Source: an uncultured Eggerthellaceae bacterium (GTDB lineage: Bacteria; Actinomycetota; Coriobacteriia; Coriobacteriales; Eggerthellaceae). Taken from it: a stretch of 64,000 bases of DNA. The position numbers were made by a program, and so were the translations under genes. Below are positions 44,963 to 53,852 of this stretch, piece after piece. The stretch covers positions 1 through 64,000 of the forward strand of contig CALBGP010000029.1 in assembly GCA_937892845.1 (NCBI GenBank), written 5' to 3'. How positions within the stretch are numbered: the stretch's first letter is position 1; every line of letters begins with the position of its first letter. The notes beneath the pieces are model-generated. The model searched no databases. It was given only the letters and a program-made list of their open reading frames with translations, and was not told the origin of the DNA.

Positions 44963-45338
44963 GTTCACCACCCCTTTCGGCTTGCACGCCCCAAGGGGCG
45001 CAAGCCCCCGCAAGCGGCAATTGCCTCTCCTTATGTTCAGGTACCTTGGAGTCGATTATAGCCCTTGGGATTTGACGAAAACGCAGCATAGCGTCGAGAA
45101 GGCCCTCTGTGGCCGAACCGTCACCGACCCCGGCGGGACACGATGGCCGAATGATGGCAAACCCGTTGCCGAAAAGCAGGAAATACGCCGCTCGAAGGCG
45201 GTTTTCCATGGCAAACCAGACAGATTTCTTGCCGTTGCGAACAAGGAAACTCCTTGCAATTCAAGCAGAACGCCATCCAGAAAAATCAAGGTCCGCCCGC
45301 TATGATGCCCTTCCGCTGTTTGAAGGGAAAGGACGGCC
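44963..45338. promoter_or_regulatory. Divergent intergenic region between the M20 peptidase and NlpC/P60 genes
   Basis: No gene is supported. Towards the peptidase, a minus-strand TATAAT lies at 45055-45060 in the context GGGCTATAAT. Towards the NlpC/P60 gene, TATGAT lies at 45301-45306, 33 bases before the start codon. A hairpin with CTTGC-GCCCC arms covers 44980-45004. Confidence 0.5.
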
Positions 45339-47729
45339 ATGTTCGAAACACTACGACGGAAAACCTCTCGCCGCCACGGCGATTCGCAAGCCATGGCATA
45401 CCGATGGCTCGAACTGAATTCCGCGCAATCCGCACGGAAAGTGCGCAGACGCCTGTGGAAAAACACGGCGGCACAGCATTTGAAGATCGCGCTTGCATGC
45501 GCACTTGCTGTTGTCCTCCCCCTGCAAACGGGGCTCGTCCGCTGCATGCCCGCGCCCGCTTTGGCCTACGACGCCGACTCCGCAACGGCCATAGCAGACG
45601 CATCCTTAGACTGGGAAAGCGCCAAACCCCAGATTGAAGGGTATCTGGGAACACCCTATGTCTGGGGAGGAAAAACGCCTTCGGGATGGGATTGCTCGGG
45701 TTTCGTCTGGTGGATCTTGCACAATGTCTACGACTGCAGCATCCCAGGAGAAGGAACATCCGATTTGATGGCCGCCTTCGACAACCAAACGTACAAGGTC
45801 TTCGACAGCCGGACAGAAGGGCTCAAGCTGCTCAGCGCCTGCGAAGACGGACGCGTCAGACCGGGTGATGTGGCAGTCTTTCTCGATTCCGGCGGAGTTG
45901 ACGTCCACGCCGGCATCATCGGTGAGAACGCAACCATCTACCATGCTTGGAGCGAATATTTCGGCACCACCCATTCCTCCCTATCCGATGTCTGGGACGA
46001 AAATGGGATCGGATCGCTGCATTCCCTCGAAATAGGACCCGAGCCCGCATATGCCGCAGAGCCCGAAGCTCAAGCGGCAGTCGAGGCATCCAGCCCACGC
46101 GATGCAGCGCCCGCAGCCAGTGAGGAAGAAGGCACCGCAGCAAACGACGCAACGGACGGGGAGGATGCCGCCGCGCAGGACGCCACCGACACAGCCGATA
46201 CGGCCCAGCCGGATGCAATGGACGGCGAAAACGGATCGGAGTCCGCACCACCGGAAAACCAGCCTGAGACCGGAGCCGAAAAATCCCCGTCCGACCGAGC
46301 CGAAACCGAAAGCGCAGACGAATCCGCCCACGACGAAGCAAGCCAGGAAGCCCCTCAGCCTGATTCCCCTGAAAACGAATCCGGCCTTGCACCAGGAGCG
46401 CCCATCCATCCCTACGGGCTTGCCGTATATGCCGACGTTGTGGTCTTTCGCGGCATGAACCCTGGCGGAATCATTGAATTGGCCAAAACTTCCGATGATC
46501 CTTCCATCACCCAGGGCAACCCCTGCTACAGCCTTGCAGGCGCGAAGTACTCCGTTAAAACCGAGGGCAAACAGGTGGCGGTCCTCACCACCGACAAGAA
46601 CGGCAAAGCCAAAACGGATCGGCTCCCATTCGCCACCTATACCATCAAGGAGATTTCGCCGTCACCGGGATTCGCGCTGGACCCCACCGAGTATACAGTG
46701 ACGCTTTCGGCCGATTCGCCGGTCTCAGACGGCATTCACACCGCAACGGCCAACGTGGCGGAAAAGCCCCAGACCGGTGTCGACGCCGGCTCGCTCAGCG
46801 TTTCTGCAATCAAAATCGACGCAGAAACAGGAGAACGCGCACCTCAAGGATCAGCCTCCTTGGAAGGAGCGGTATTCCGCATAGAGCACTACCCCGTCTC
46901 CAATGCAAAATCGCTTTCCGACCTTGAAGGACTGACACCGGATTTGACCTGGGAGATAAAGACGGACGAAAGCGGCCGGGCGGTGCTTGGCCCCTGGAAA
47001 AGCCCCGCAGGAAAGCCGACTGACGGCATCCCCTTGGGAGCGATCACCATTCAGGAAGTGCATGCGCCTGAAGGCTACCTTTTGAACAGCGAAATCAAGC
47101 TGGTGAACGTGAAAGGCAGCGGCACGGCCCCGCATGTTGAGCTGAAACAACAGGCCTTTATCTCGGACGAAGTCATTCGCGGAGACTTCCAGATAGTCAA
47201 AACCGGCAGCGACCACCAGCTTCTTCAAGGAGTGGAGTTCACCATCTCCTCACCTGAAACGGGTTTCTCAATGACCATCGTCACCGACGAGAATGGCTTC
47301 GCAACCACGGCGCCCCTTGGCAGCGGCAATGATTCCAGCACAACGATGCCAGGAGAACATGTCCGCGGCGCCCTGCCTTACGGCACGTACACGGTCAGCG
47401 AAACGGCAACGCCCGATGGCTATGAACCGATATCCGACTTCACCATCACCATCAACCGAGACAACCAATTGGTCTTCGTGCAGGCTGAAGACCAGACAGT
47501 CACCCCCGAACCGGAACCCGAGCCTGAGCCAGAGCCCGAACCAGAACCCGAACCCGAACCAGAACCTGAACCCGAGCCCGAACCGGAACCTACTCCGGAA
47601 CCGGAGCCCAAGCCGGAACCTGAACCCCCGCTTCCAACCACCGCAGATCCCGTGCCTGATTTCCTCATTCCGGCCATCGATTTCATCATTTGGATTGCGG
47701 ATGCATGCTGTCAAAACGCAAGGCTGTGA
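45339..47729 (+). CDS. NlpC/P60 peptidase with Cna_B (SpaA-like) repeats, secreted surface protein
   Basis: A 796-residue exported protein. A long charged N terminus is followed by a signal segment (HLKIALACALAVVLPLQTGLV, near 48-68). The NlpC/P60 domain has YVWGGKTPSGWDCSGF with catalytic Cys119 and His at 190. A 115-residue Asp/Glu/Ala-rich linker follows. Three Cna_B/SpaA-like domains come next (about 375-460, 490-590, 613-707); lysines in VSAIKID and FQIVKTG are placed for isopeptide bonds. An EP-repeat (about 720-760) spans the wall. The end reads PLPTTADPVP then a hydrophobic stretch and CCQNARL, a degenerate sorting signal with no basic tail. It probably cuts peptidoglycan. AAAGGA precedes the ATG. 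Confidence 0.85.
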   Translation: MFETLRRKTSRRHGDSQAMAYRWLELNSAQSARKVRRRLWKNTAAQHLKIALACALAVVLPLQTGLVRCMPAPALAYDADSATAIADASLDWESAKPQIEGYLGTPYVWGGKTPSGWDCSGFVWWILHNVYDCSIPGEGTSDLMAAFDNQTYKVFDSRTEGLKLLSACEDGRVRPGDVAVFLDSGGVDVHAGIIGENATIYHAWSEYFGTTHSSLSDVWDENGIGSLHSLEIGPEPAYAAEPEAQAAVEASSPRDAAPAASEEEGTAANDATDGEDAAAQDATDTADTAQPDAMDGENGSESAPPENQPETGAEKSPSDRAETESADESAHDEASQEAPQPDSPENESGLAPGAPIHPYGLAVYADVVVFRGMNPGGIIELAKTSDDPSITQGNPCYSLAGAKYSVKTEGKQVAVLTTDKNGKAKTDRLPFATYTIKEISPSPGFALDPTEYTVTLSADSPVSDGIHTATANVAEKPQTGVDAGSLSVSAIKIDAETGERAPQGSASLEGAVFRIEHYPVSNAKSLSDLEGLTPDLTWEIKTDESGRAVLGPWKSPAGKPTDGIPLGAITIQEVHAPEGYLLNSEIKLVNVKGSGTAPHVELKQQAFISDEVIRGDFQIVKTGSDHQLLQGVEFTISSPETGFSMTIVTDENGFATTAPLGSGNDSSTTMPGEHVRGALPYGTYTVSETATPDGYEPISDFTITINRDNQLVFVQAEDQTVTPEPEPEPEPEPEPEPEPEPEPEPEPEPEPTPEPEPKPEPEPPLPTTADPVPDFLIPAIDFIIWIADACCQNARL
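47505..47628 (+). repeat. Pro-Glu dipeptide repeat
   Basis: About twenty GAACCx-type hexamer units encode (Pro-Glu)n near the C terminus of the NlpC/P60 protein, with a TPEPEPKPEPE variation. Such repeats span the cell wall and are prone to length change. Confidence 0.85.
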
Positions 47730-47753
47730 TGCAAAAGCGGATGCGGACAAAAA

Positions 47754-47779
47754 CTGACGGTGCCATCAGGCACCGTCAG
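47754..47779. terminator. Hairpin after the NlpC/P60 gene
   Basis: Eleven-base perfect arms CTGACGGTGCC/GGCACCGTCAG. A U-tract is present only on the minus strand (from the upstream ACAAAAA); on the plus strand CTGGGT follows. It may terminate the upstream plus-strand gene inefficiently. Confidence 0.5.
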
Positions 47780-47892
47780 CTGGGTCCCTCCCCTTCATGT
47801 CCATGCATTGCCTGGTCTCACACCATGCTTTAGAATCTATTTTTCTGCACTGATGCAATGGCTGAAGAAAGTCCCCCGAAAGGTAGATCGGC

Positions 47893-49353
47893 TTGTCTCG
47901 TCTGGAAGAGCTCAAACAACTATTCAGTCCTGCCGTGCTGATTGCCACAATCACATACTGCGTGTGGCGGACCATCAACTATTGCTCCTATGTGAGCAAT
48001 TTCGGCGCGGGCTACGATGCACTGGGTTTCGTTTCCAACGAAAGCTTCGTGGCAGGCGCCAATATAGGTGTCATTGCGGCGAGCATTTTCATCTTCATCA
48101 AATACTGGCGAGGCTCGCTGCGTCCGCTTTCCATCGATCACAAAGTGTCCCTCATGGTCATGGCGGCGGCCTACATCATCGTCGCATACTTTCCCGAACT
48201 GGCACCCACCCACACCTTCCGCTTGACCATGGGAATCATATGGGGCCTCGCAACAACTTCCATCACCGTAGCCTGCCTTGAACTGCTTGCGCTCAATTCA
48301 TCGGGGACCGTCCTCATTCTGCAGCTCTGCATTACCGCCGTTGTTGCAGCGGCGGCTCAATCCTTCTTCAACGCCCTGCCTCTGAAGGTTGCCTCGTTCA
48401 TCAGCCTTGCGTTGGTTTTCTCATGCATCCCGCTCATCGCATCGTGCAGAACCCTGGTGAAAAGCGCACAGCCCGCACTTGTAGAAAGAATCAGCAACCC
48501 TTCGGTCTCTCGCAAAGAAACCTTCAAAGGCTCGCTTCGAGAGTCCATCATGCCGGTCATTGCGTGCGCCATCTTCGAACTCATCGTCGGCATGGTGAAC
48601 ATGTACGCATTCTGCAGCGACGGATCGTTTGTCATCTCCCCCGATGGTGCGGTGCAGGGCATGTTCATCTGCGCATTGCTGCTCATCCTCTTCGTCATCA
48701 TCGCGAATCGCGTTCCCCGGCAAGACGTCGTCTATACCATCCTTTTTCCTCTGGCTATCAGCGTCTTTCTCATCCTCCCGTTCGTGAGCAACATGTACAG
48801 CCGCCAGATTGCGGTTGCCATGTACACCGGCTACACGTTCACGGCCACCCTCTCCGTGTTCTACTACCTTCAGATATGTCGGAAAAACAATGACTCCATC
48901 TACGGAATGGCCGCCCTTTCAAGCCTTCTGATTCGAATCGGATTGACGATCGGACTTGCGCTTGGAAAAAATTTCTCCCAGATCGGCAACGGGGAAACGT
49001 TCACCCACCTCTTCGCAATGGGTGTCGCGTGCGTCTATTTCCTGGGAACCGTCCTGATGATCTGGACGCTTGTCATCAAGCGCTCGAAGCAGCAGGTCAA
49101 AATTGTCGTGAAAACGGTTCCTGAAACATTCCAAGAAGCAGTGCAACGCCGGGTTGACGAGTTGACCGAAGAATACAATTTGTGCGATCGCGAACGCGAT
49201 GTCCTCATAGGATTGGCCCAGGGCAACAGCGCCTCGAGCATCGCTGAGGAGCTTTGCCTATCAACCTCCACCGTCCAGGGATACATCAAGCAGCTCTATG
49301 CAAAACTCGGTGTGAAGAAAAAGCAGCAGGTTATAGATCTGTTCAAACTCTAG
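47893..49353 (+). CDS. LuxR-type regulator with N-terminal membrane domain
   Basis: A 486-residue regulator. About twelve hydrophobic segments fill residues 12-395, resembling an MFS-like sensor; a helix and a LuxR-type HTH follow (CDRERDVLIGLAQGNSASSIAEELCLSTSTVQGYIKQLYAKLGV, about 435-478). This architecture is very common in Eggerthellaceae, where such genes neighbour flavin reductases for host- and drug-derived compounds and control them. The start is TTG with GAAAGG nine bases upstream. The reductase gene follows 261 bases downstream on the same strand. The ligand is unknown. Confidence 0.85.
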   Translation: MSRLEELKQLFSPAVLIATITYCVWRTINYCSYVSNFGAGYDALGFVSNESFVAGANIGVIAASIFIFIKYWRGSLRPLSIDHKVSLMVMAAAYIIVAYFPELAPTHTFRLTMGIIWGLATTSITVACLELLALNSSGTVLILQLCITAVVAAAAQSFFNALPLKVASFISLALVFSCIPLIASCRTLVKSAQPALVERISNPSVSRKETFKGSLRESIMPVIACAIFELIVGMVNMYAFCSDGSFVISPDGAVQGMFICALLLILFVIIANRVPRQDVVYTILFPLAISVFLILPFVSNMYSRQIAVAMYTGYTFTATLSVFYYLQICRKNNDSIYGMAALSSLLIRIGLTIGLALGKNFSQIGNGETFTHLFAMGVACVYFLGTVLMIWTLVIKRSKQQVKIVVKTVPETFQEAVQRRVDELTEEYNLCDRERDVLIGLAQGNSASSIAEELCLSTSTVQGYIKQLYAKLGVKKKQQVIDLFKL

Positions 49354-49556
49354 CCCTCATCAGGCGCTGCGCAGATTCACCATTTTTTGGGGGTCTCTTT
49401 TCAGACATAAAGGTTTCTCCAGGTCAAAGCCATGTTTCCCTGGAATTTGAAACTCAATCACTTTTTCGGGATGCCCATATCCCCTTTCAGGCCTATGGTG
49501 CAAGCATAAACGCCGTCATCGTGTCAGGAGGGCGCGAAGCGCAGAGCGCAGCGAAT

Positions 49557-49570
49557 GGATGCGTGCATCC
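49557..49570. promoter_or_regulatory. Candidate operator GGATGCGTGCATCC upstream of the reductase
   Basis: A 14-base inverted repeat with one central mismatch lies 44 bases before the reductase start. Related palindromes GGATGCATGCATCC lie at 51433-51446. It may be the binding site of the adjacent LuxR protein. Confidence 0.35.
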
Positions 49571-49614
49571 GCAGGCTGCAAACGCTAGGCGGCATAGGGA
49601 GGAAAGGTTCAATC

Positions 49615-51120
49615 ATGGCAGGACTCTCTCGCAGGAATTTCCTGAAACTGGGCGGCGCAAGCTGCATTGTCTTGGGTGCCGGTGCACTGGCTGGCTGCGC
49701 CCCCAAGGGTGAAGAAGCTAATAGCTCCGCCGCTACCGAAGGCGACAGCCTGGCGGGTTACGAGAACGTCAACTTCTCCAAGGAAGCAGACGTTTTGATC
49801 ATCGGAACCGGCTATGCGGGCCTCGCCGCAGCAATGGAGCCCGCTCTTGCAGGCAAGTCCATCATCTTCGCCGACAAGCGCAGCGTCACCGGCGGCGACT
49901 CTCTGGGCTCATGCAGCTTCATGTTCGCATCCGGCACCAAGCTGCAGCAGGCAGCAGGTAACCCCATCACCATCGATCAATACTGGGAGAAGTCAGCCGA
50001 GAAGCTGTCCGCAGCCGACGATCACGAATGGTTTCCCGACTGGGTCAAGGGCAAGACCTACGCCAACACCGCCTTCGTCGACGTTGCGATGGAGAAGTTC
50101 GGCTGCGAATTCCAGGAGCCCTGCACCGAAGAGGAACTGCCTCGTCTGTTCGGCTCCGTCATTCTGCCCAAGGACGGCATCGGCAGCGGCGGCAAGTACA
50201 TCCTCGCTCCGCTTGAGAATAAGCTGCGTGAAATGGGTGCGGAATTCCTGCTTGATACGTGTGCAACCGCACTGATCGTCAATGCTGAAGGCGCTGTCAT
50301 CGGCTGCCGTTTCCAGGATACCGCCACCGGCAAGATCACCGACATCAAGGCCGGCAGCGTCGTTTTGGCAACGGGCGGTTTCGCAGATAACGGCGAAATG
50401 GTCTACGACAACATCCCCGACTGGGCCAACATGGCTCAGCTGGTTCACGGCTGCACCGGTGACGGCCACAAGCTGGGCGTTGCAGCTGGCGGTGCCCTGC
50501 ACGGCATGGACAGCTCCTACCAGTACTGCAACTTGATGGGCGATATCCCCAACTGCACCACCTGGGGCTACTGGACGCCCATCGTCTTGGTCCTGCCCAA
50601 CGGCAAGCGCTTCATCAAGGAAGACCAGTCCCACGACGCAGGTCTGGCCTGCGTGGAAGCCGGTTATCGCCAGTGGTGGTCAATCTTCGACCACAAGGCT
50701 TTCGAGCGCCGTGCCATCGCCGCTTCCGTCGAGAGCAACATCAAGACGCATGCCGATGCATACGTGACCGCCGATACCGTGGAAGACCTGGCCAAGGCCA
50801 TGGATGTTCCCGTGGATACCCTGGTCGCCACCTTCGCGCGCCACGATGAGCTCATGGCTTCCGGCGAAGACACCGACTTCGGCAAGACCACGTGGCTTGA
50901 GCCCCTTGAGCCTCCCTTCCACGCGCTGAGGCTCAATGTCTGCCGCTACAAGACCTCCGGCGGCTTCATGGTAGGCCCCAACAACCAGGTCATCGACGAA
51001 GACGGCAACGAGATTCCCGGACTCTACGCTTGCGGCGCAGTCCAGCTGCACTCCTTCGCCAGCGCTTCCGCCTGCCTTGCAACGGGCTACTACGTCGGCC
51101 AGTCCATTGCCGCGAAATAG
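49615..51120 (+). CDS. Tat-exported flavoprotein reductase lipoprotein (fumarate reductase/3-ketosteroid dehydrogenase family)
   Basis: A 501-residue flavoprotein. The signal has twin arginines in SRRNFLKLGG (5-14) and a lipobox LAGC (25-28), so it is a Tat-exported lipoprotein. The FAD fold starts ADVLIIGTGYAGLAAAMEPA, with the GxGxxG glycines at 64-69, and ends GLYACGAVQLHSFASASACLATGYYVGQS. It is an FrdA-type two-electron reductase, but no heme-binding domain and no cytochrome gene adjoin it. AGGAAAGG precedes the ATG at 49615. The likely regulator gene is directly upstream. Substrate unknown; dietary or host compounds are typical. Confidence 0.85.
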   Translation: MAGLSRRNFLKLGGASCIVLGAGALAGCAPKGEEANSSAATEGDSLAGYENVNFSKEADVLIIGTGYAGLAAAMEPALAGKSIIFADKRSVTGGDSLGSCSFMFASGTKLQQAAGNPITIDQYWEKSAEKLSAADDHEWFPDWVKGKTYANTAFVDVAMEKFGCEFQEPCTEEELPRLFGSVILPKDGIGSGGKYILAPLENKLREMGAEFLLDTCATALIVNAEGAVIGCRFQDTATGKITDIKAGSVVLATGGFADNGEMVYDNIPDWANMAQLVHGCTGDGHKLGVAAGGALHGMDSSYQYCNLMGDIPNCTTWGYWTPIVLVLPNGKRFIKEDQSHDAGLACVEAGYRQWWSIFDHKAFERRAIAASVESNIKTHADAYVTADTVEDLAKAMDVPVDTLVATFARHDELMASGEDTDFGKTTWLEPLEPPFHALRLNVCRYKTSGGFMVGPNNQVIDEDGNEIPGLYACGAVQLHSFASASACLATGYYVGQSIAAK

Positions 51121-51181
51121 CTCGCAAGCATCCACCAACACCCCTCCATCGTCTCTGCATCCAAAAGATGCAGTGATATCA

Positions 51182-51212
51182 AGAGAAGCCGGTCTGAGAC
51201 CGGCTTCTCTTT
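51182..51212 (+). terminator. Intrinsic terminator of the reductase gene
   Basis: Thirteen-base arms AGAGAAGCCGGTC/GACCGGCTTCTCT with a three-base loop end in TTTGCG. Confidence 0.8.
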
Positions 51213-51432
51213 GCGTTGGGCAACCTCTCCGCGCGACGCATGCCGCATACCTGCATCATCATGCGTGTTTTTCGCCAGTACCATACATGAGACTTCATCG
51301 TATGCCCAGGTGAATACTGTTTCAGTGCGAGGATATTCTCAATCCAGTACCATCTGAGGCCCGAAAATGCCGCAAGAAAGTGCGCATTGACCCGAAAAAG
51401 ACGCGTCACGGTGCAGGGACACGCTCGCACCT

Positions 51433-51456
51433 GGATGCATGCATCCGGATGCATGC
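51433..51456. repeat. Overlapping GGATGCATGC palindromes
   Basis: GGATGCATGCATCC (51433-51446) overlaps a second, 20-base perfect palindrome (51437-51456). The same motif with one change lies before the reductase gene at 49557-49570. Confidence 0.5.
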
Positions 51457-51485
51457 ACTCGGACCCAGCGCAGGCGGCTGGACAG

Positions 51486-51521
51486 ACGAAAGGCCCTGCA
51501 GCATGCTGCAGGGCCTTTCGT
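51486..51521 (-). terminator. 36-base perfect palindrome, probable purH terminator
   Basis: Eighteen-base arms with no spacer (centred on GCATGC). It lies 49 bases past the purH stop. On either strand it ends CCTTTCGT, a weak U-tract. Confidence 0.6.
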
Positions 51522-51569
51522 GGCGATGGCCGAAGCAAAGTCGCAGGAGCCAGCCTGCGAAACACTCGA

Positions 51570-53168
51570 TTAATGGCGGAAGTGACGATGCCCGGTGAAC
51601 ACCATGGCAATGCCATGCTCGTCGCAGGCCTGGATGACCTCTTCGTCACGCACAGAACCGCCAGGCTGGATGATAGCGGTCACGCCGTAGCCCGCGAGCA
51701 TGTCCACACCATCGCGGAACGGGAAGAACGCATCGGATGCAGCCATGAGGCCCTCGGCGGTCACACCCATGCGCTCGCACGCCTCATGCGCACGTTCGCA
51801 GGCAAGCTTGGCGGAGTCGACACGGTTGGGCTGACCCGGACCCATGCCGATGCCCGCATGGTCTTTGGAAACCAAGATGGCGTTGGACTTGACACCCTTG
51901 CAGACCTTCCACGCGAACATGAGCTCGTCGAGCTCTTCAGGCGTGGGCTGGCGCTTGGTGGGAACGGTGAACTCGGAGGAAAGCTCGCTCACGCGGTCAA
52001 GCTGCTGAACCAGCAGGCCGCCGTCGACGGAGCGGTATTCCAACTTGCCGGCGCCATCGATGCCGCCGGTGGCCAGCACGCGCAGGTTCTGCTTCTGGGA
52101 AAGCAACTCCAGCGCGCCCTCCTCGAAAGACGGCGCCACGATGACCTCGACGAACTGCTTGTTGGCGTACATGTGCTCGATCATCTCACGCGTGACTTCG
52201 ACATTCGCCGCGATGATGCCGCCGAAGGCGCTCTTGGGATCGCAGGCGAAGGCTCGGTCATATGCCGTTGCGACATCGGCCGCGGTGGCGGAACCGCAGG
52301 GATTCTGATGCTTGAGGATCACCACAGCGGGCTCGGTGAACTCGCAGGCGATGGTCCAGCACGCATCGGTATCGAGCAGGTTGTTGTAGCTCAGAGGCTT
52401 GCCGTTGAGCTGCTTGGCGTTGACCAGGGCGTGCGGTGCAGCATCGGGCAGGCGGTAGAACGCAGCGGCCTGATGCGGGTTCTCGCCATAGCGAAGGTCC
52501 TGCTGCTTGACCAGGCGAAGCATGAAATCATCTGCGGGAAGCACGGAGGACTCCACGGTGCCGCGTTCCTCAAGCTGTCCGCACAGCCACGAGGCGATGG
52601 CGCCGTCGTATCTGCTGGTGGTTTCGAAAACATCCAGAGCAAGCTTGGCGCGGGTCTCGTAGGTGGTTGCGCCGCCGTTCGCACGCATCTCATCCAGAAT
52701 GGAGCCATAGGTTTCAGGCCTGGTCACAACGGCAACGCTCTCAAAGTTCTTGGAAGCGGAGCGCAGCATGCTGGGGCCACCGATATCGATGTTCTCAATG
52801 CACTGGCCGAATTCGGCACCGCTTTCGACGGTCTTCTCGAACGCATAGAGGTTCACGACCACCATATCGATCATGCCGATGCCATGCTCTGCAGCCTGGG
52901 CCATATGGGTGGCGTTGTCGCGCTTCGCAAGCAGGCCGCCATGGACAAGCGGATGCAGGGTCTTCACGCGACCATCCATCATCTCGGGGAATCCGGTCAG
53001 ATCATCAATGGGACGGACCGGCACGCCGGCCTCTTCGATAACCTTCGCCGTGCCGCCCGTGGAAACGATTTCAACGCCGAACTCCTCATGCAGGGCGCGG
53101 GCGAATTCAGCAATGCCCGTCTTGTCGGTGACGGAAACGAGAGCCCGCTTCACCTGGGGATTTTCCAT
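51570..53168 (-). CDS. purH: Bifunctional AICAR formyltransferase/IMP cyclohydrolase
   Basis: A 532-residue enzyme for the last two steps of IMP synthesis. The N-terminal cyclohydrolase (ALVSVTDKTGIAEFARAL, VSTGGTAKVIEEAGV, VKTLHPLVHGGLLAKRD) is followed by the formyltransferase half with DLRYGENPHQAAAFYR and LKHQNPCGSATA. The length is normal. AGGAAGG precedes the start. It follows purN by 72 bases in the order purM-purN-purH. Confidence 0.96.
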   Translation of the reverse strand: MENPQVKRALVSVTDKTGIAEFARALHEEFGVEIVSTGGTAKVIEEAGVPVRPIDDLTGFPEMMDGRVKTLHPLVHGGLLAKRDNATHMAQAAEHGIGMIDMVVVNLYAFEKTVESGAEFGQCIENIDIGGPSMLRSASKNFESVAVVTRPETYGSILDEMRANGGATTYETRAKLALDVFETTSRYDGAIASWLCGQLEERGTVESSVLPADDFMLRLVKQQDLRYGENPHQAAAFYRLPDAAPHALVNAKQLNGKPLSYNNLLDTDACWTIACEFTEPAVVILKHQNPCGSATAADVATAYDRAFACDPKSAFGGIIAANVEVTREMIEHMYANKQFVEVIVAPSFEEGALELLSQKQNLRVLATGGIDGAGKLEYRSVDGGLLVQQLDRVSELSSEFTVPTKRQPTPEELDELMFAWKVCKGVKSNAILVSKDHAGIGMGPGQPNRVDSAKLACERAHEACERMGVTAEGLMAASDAFFPFRDGVDMLAGYGVTAIIQPGGSVRDEEVIQACDEHGIAMVFTGHRHFRH

Positions 53169-53240
53169 CTTGTCGCCTTCCTTTGCTATCTCAACGTTAC
53201 TTGGAACACCTTTATGGCCTCCGCAGAGGGCAATCGCGCA

Positions 53241-53852
53241 TCAAGCCTGGGCGATGCGCACCTTGCGGGACCCATCCACACTCACGCGCCCCGCTGCCAA
53301 CCAACGAAGCACCTCGGGGTACAGCTCATGCTCGACCTCGTGGATCTTCGCCTCAAGTGTCTCTTCGGTATCATCTTCGGCAACTTCCACCGCACGCTGC
53401 GCGATGATGGGGCCCTTGTCATATTCGGCGTTGGCGAAATGAACCGTGATTCCCGTCACCTTCACGCCAGCCTCGAACGCATCATGGATGGCATGGGCGC
53501 CCTTGAACGACGGAAGCAAGGCGGGATGGAGGTTCAGCACGCGATCCGGAAACGCCGCCAGCACCTCTTCGCCCAGCATGCGCATATATCCGGCCATCAC
53601 CACGTAGTCGCACCCTGCCGCCAAAAGCTCATGCGCAATGGCCTCGTTGGCCACATGGGGATCGGCGTACACATCGCGCGAAAGAGCCACGGTCTGGATT
53701 CCCGCTGCCTGGGCGCGTTTGAGGCCGTAGGCATCGGGACGGCTCGAAATGACCAGCTCCACGGAAGCATCGAGCGTACCCTGCGCGATGGCGTCGATGA
53801 TAGCCTGCAGGTTAGAGCCGCTACCGGAGATGAGAACGCCCAGCTTAAGCAT
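53241..53852 (-). CDS. purN: Phosphoribosylglycinamide formyltransferase
   Basis: A 203-residue enzyme transferring formyl from 10-formyltetrahydrofolate to GAR. LISGSGSNLQAIID lies at the N terminus; the catalytic Asn/His/Asp region reads RVLNLHPALLPSFKGAHAIHDAF with GITVHFANAEYDKGPII. The ATG overlaps the purM stop by eight bases (ATGCTTAA), so it is coupled to purM; longer starts are ruled out by that overlap. Confidence 0.95.
   Translation of the reverse strand: MLKLGVLISGSGSNLQAIIDAIAQGTLDASVELVISSRPDAYGLKRAQAAGIQTVALSRDVYADPHVANEAIAHELLAAGCDYVVMAGYMRMLGEEVLAAFPDRVLNLHPALLPSFKGAHAIHDAFEAGVKVTGITVHFANAEYDKGPIIAQRAVEVAEDDTEETLEAKIHEVEHELYPEVLRWLAAGRVSVDGSRKVRIAQA

Larger units (their letters stand above)
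51121..51569. other. Intergenic region between the reductase and purH
   Basis: No gene is supported. The region holds the reductase terminator (51182-51212), overlapping GGATGCATGC palindromes (51433-51456), the 36-base palindrome that ends purH, and a direct repeat CCAGTACCAT present twice about 65 bases apart. Confidence 0.5.

Noticed and set aside
47420..47689. Minus-strand Gly-Ser repeat protein
   Set aside because: It is the complement of the Pro-Glu codon repeat of the NlpC/P60 gene and has no ribosome-binding site.
51179..51649. Minus-strand 156-codon frame in the reductase-purH gap
   Set aside because: It runs through two terminator palindromes and into purH, has no ribosome site and a composition unlike a protein.
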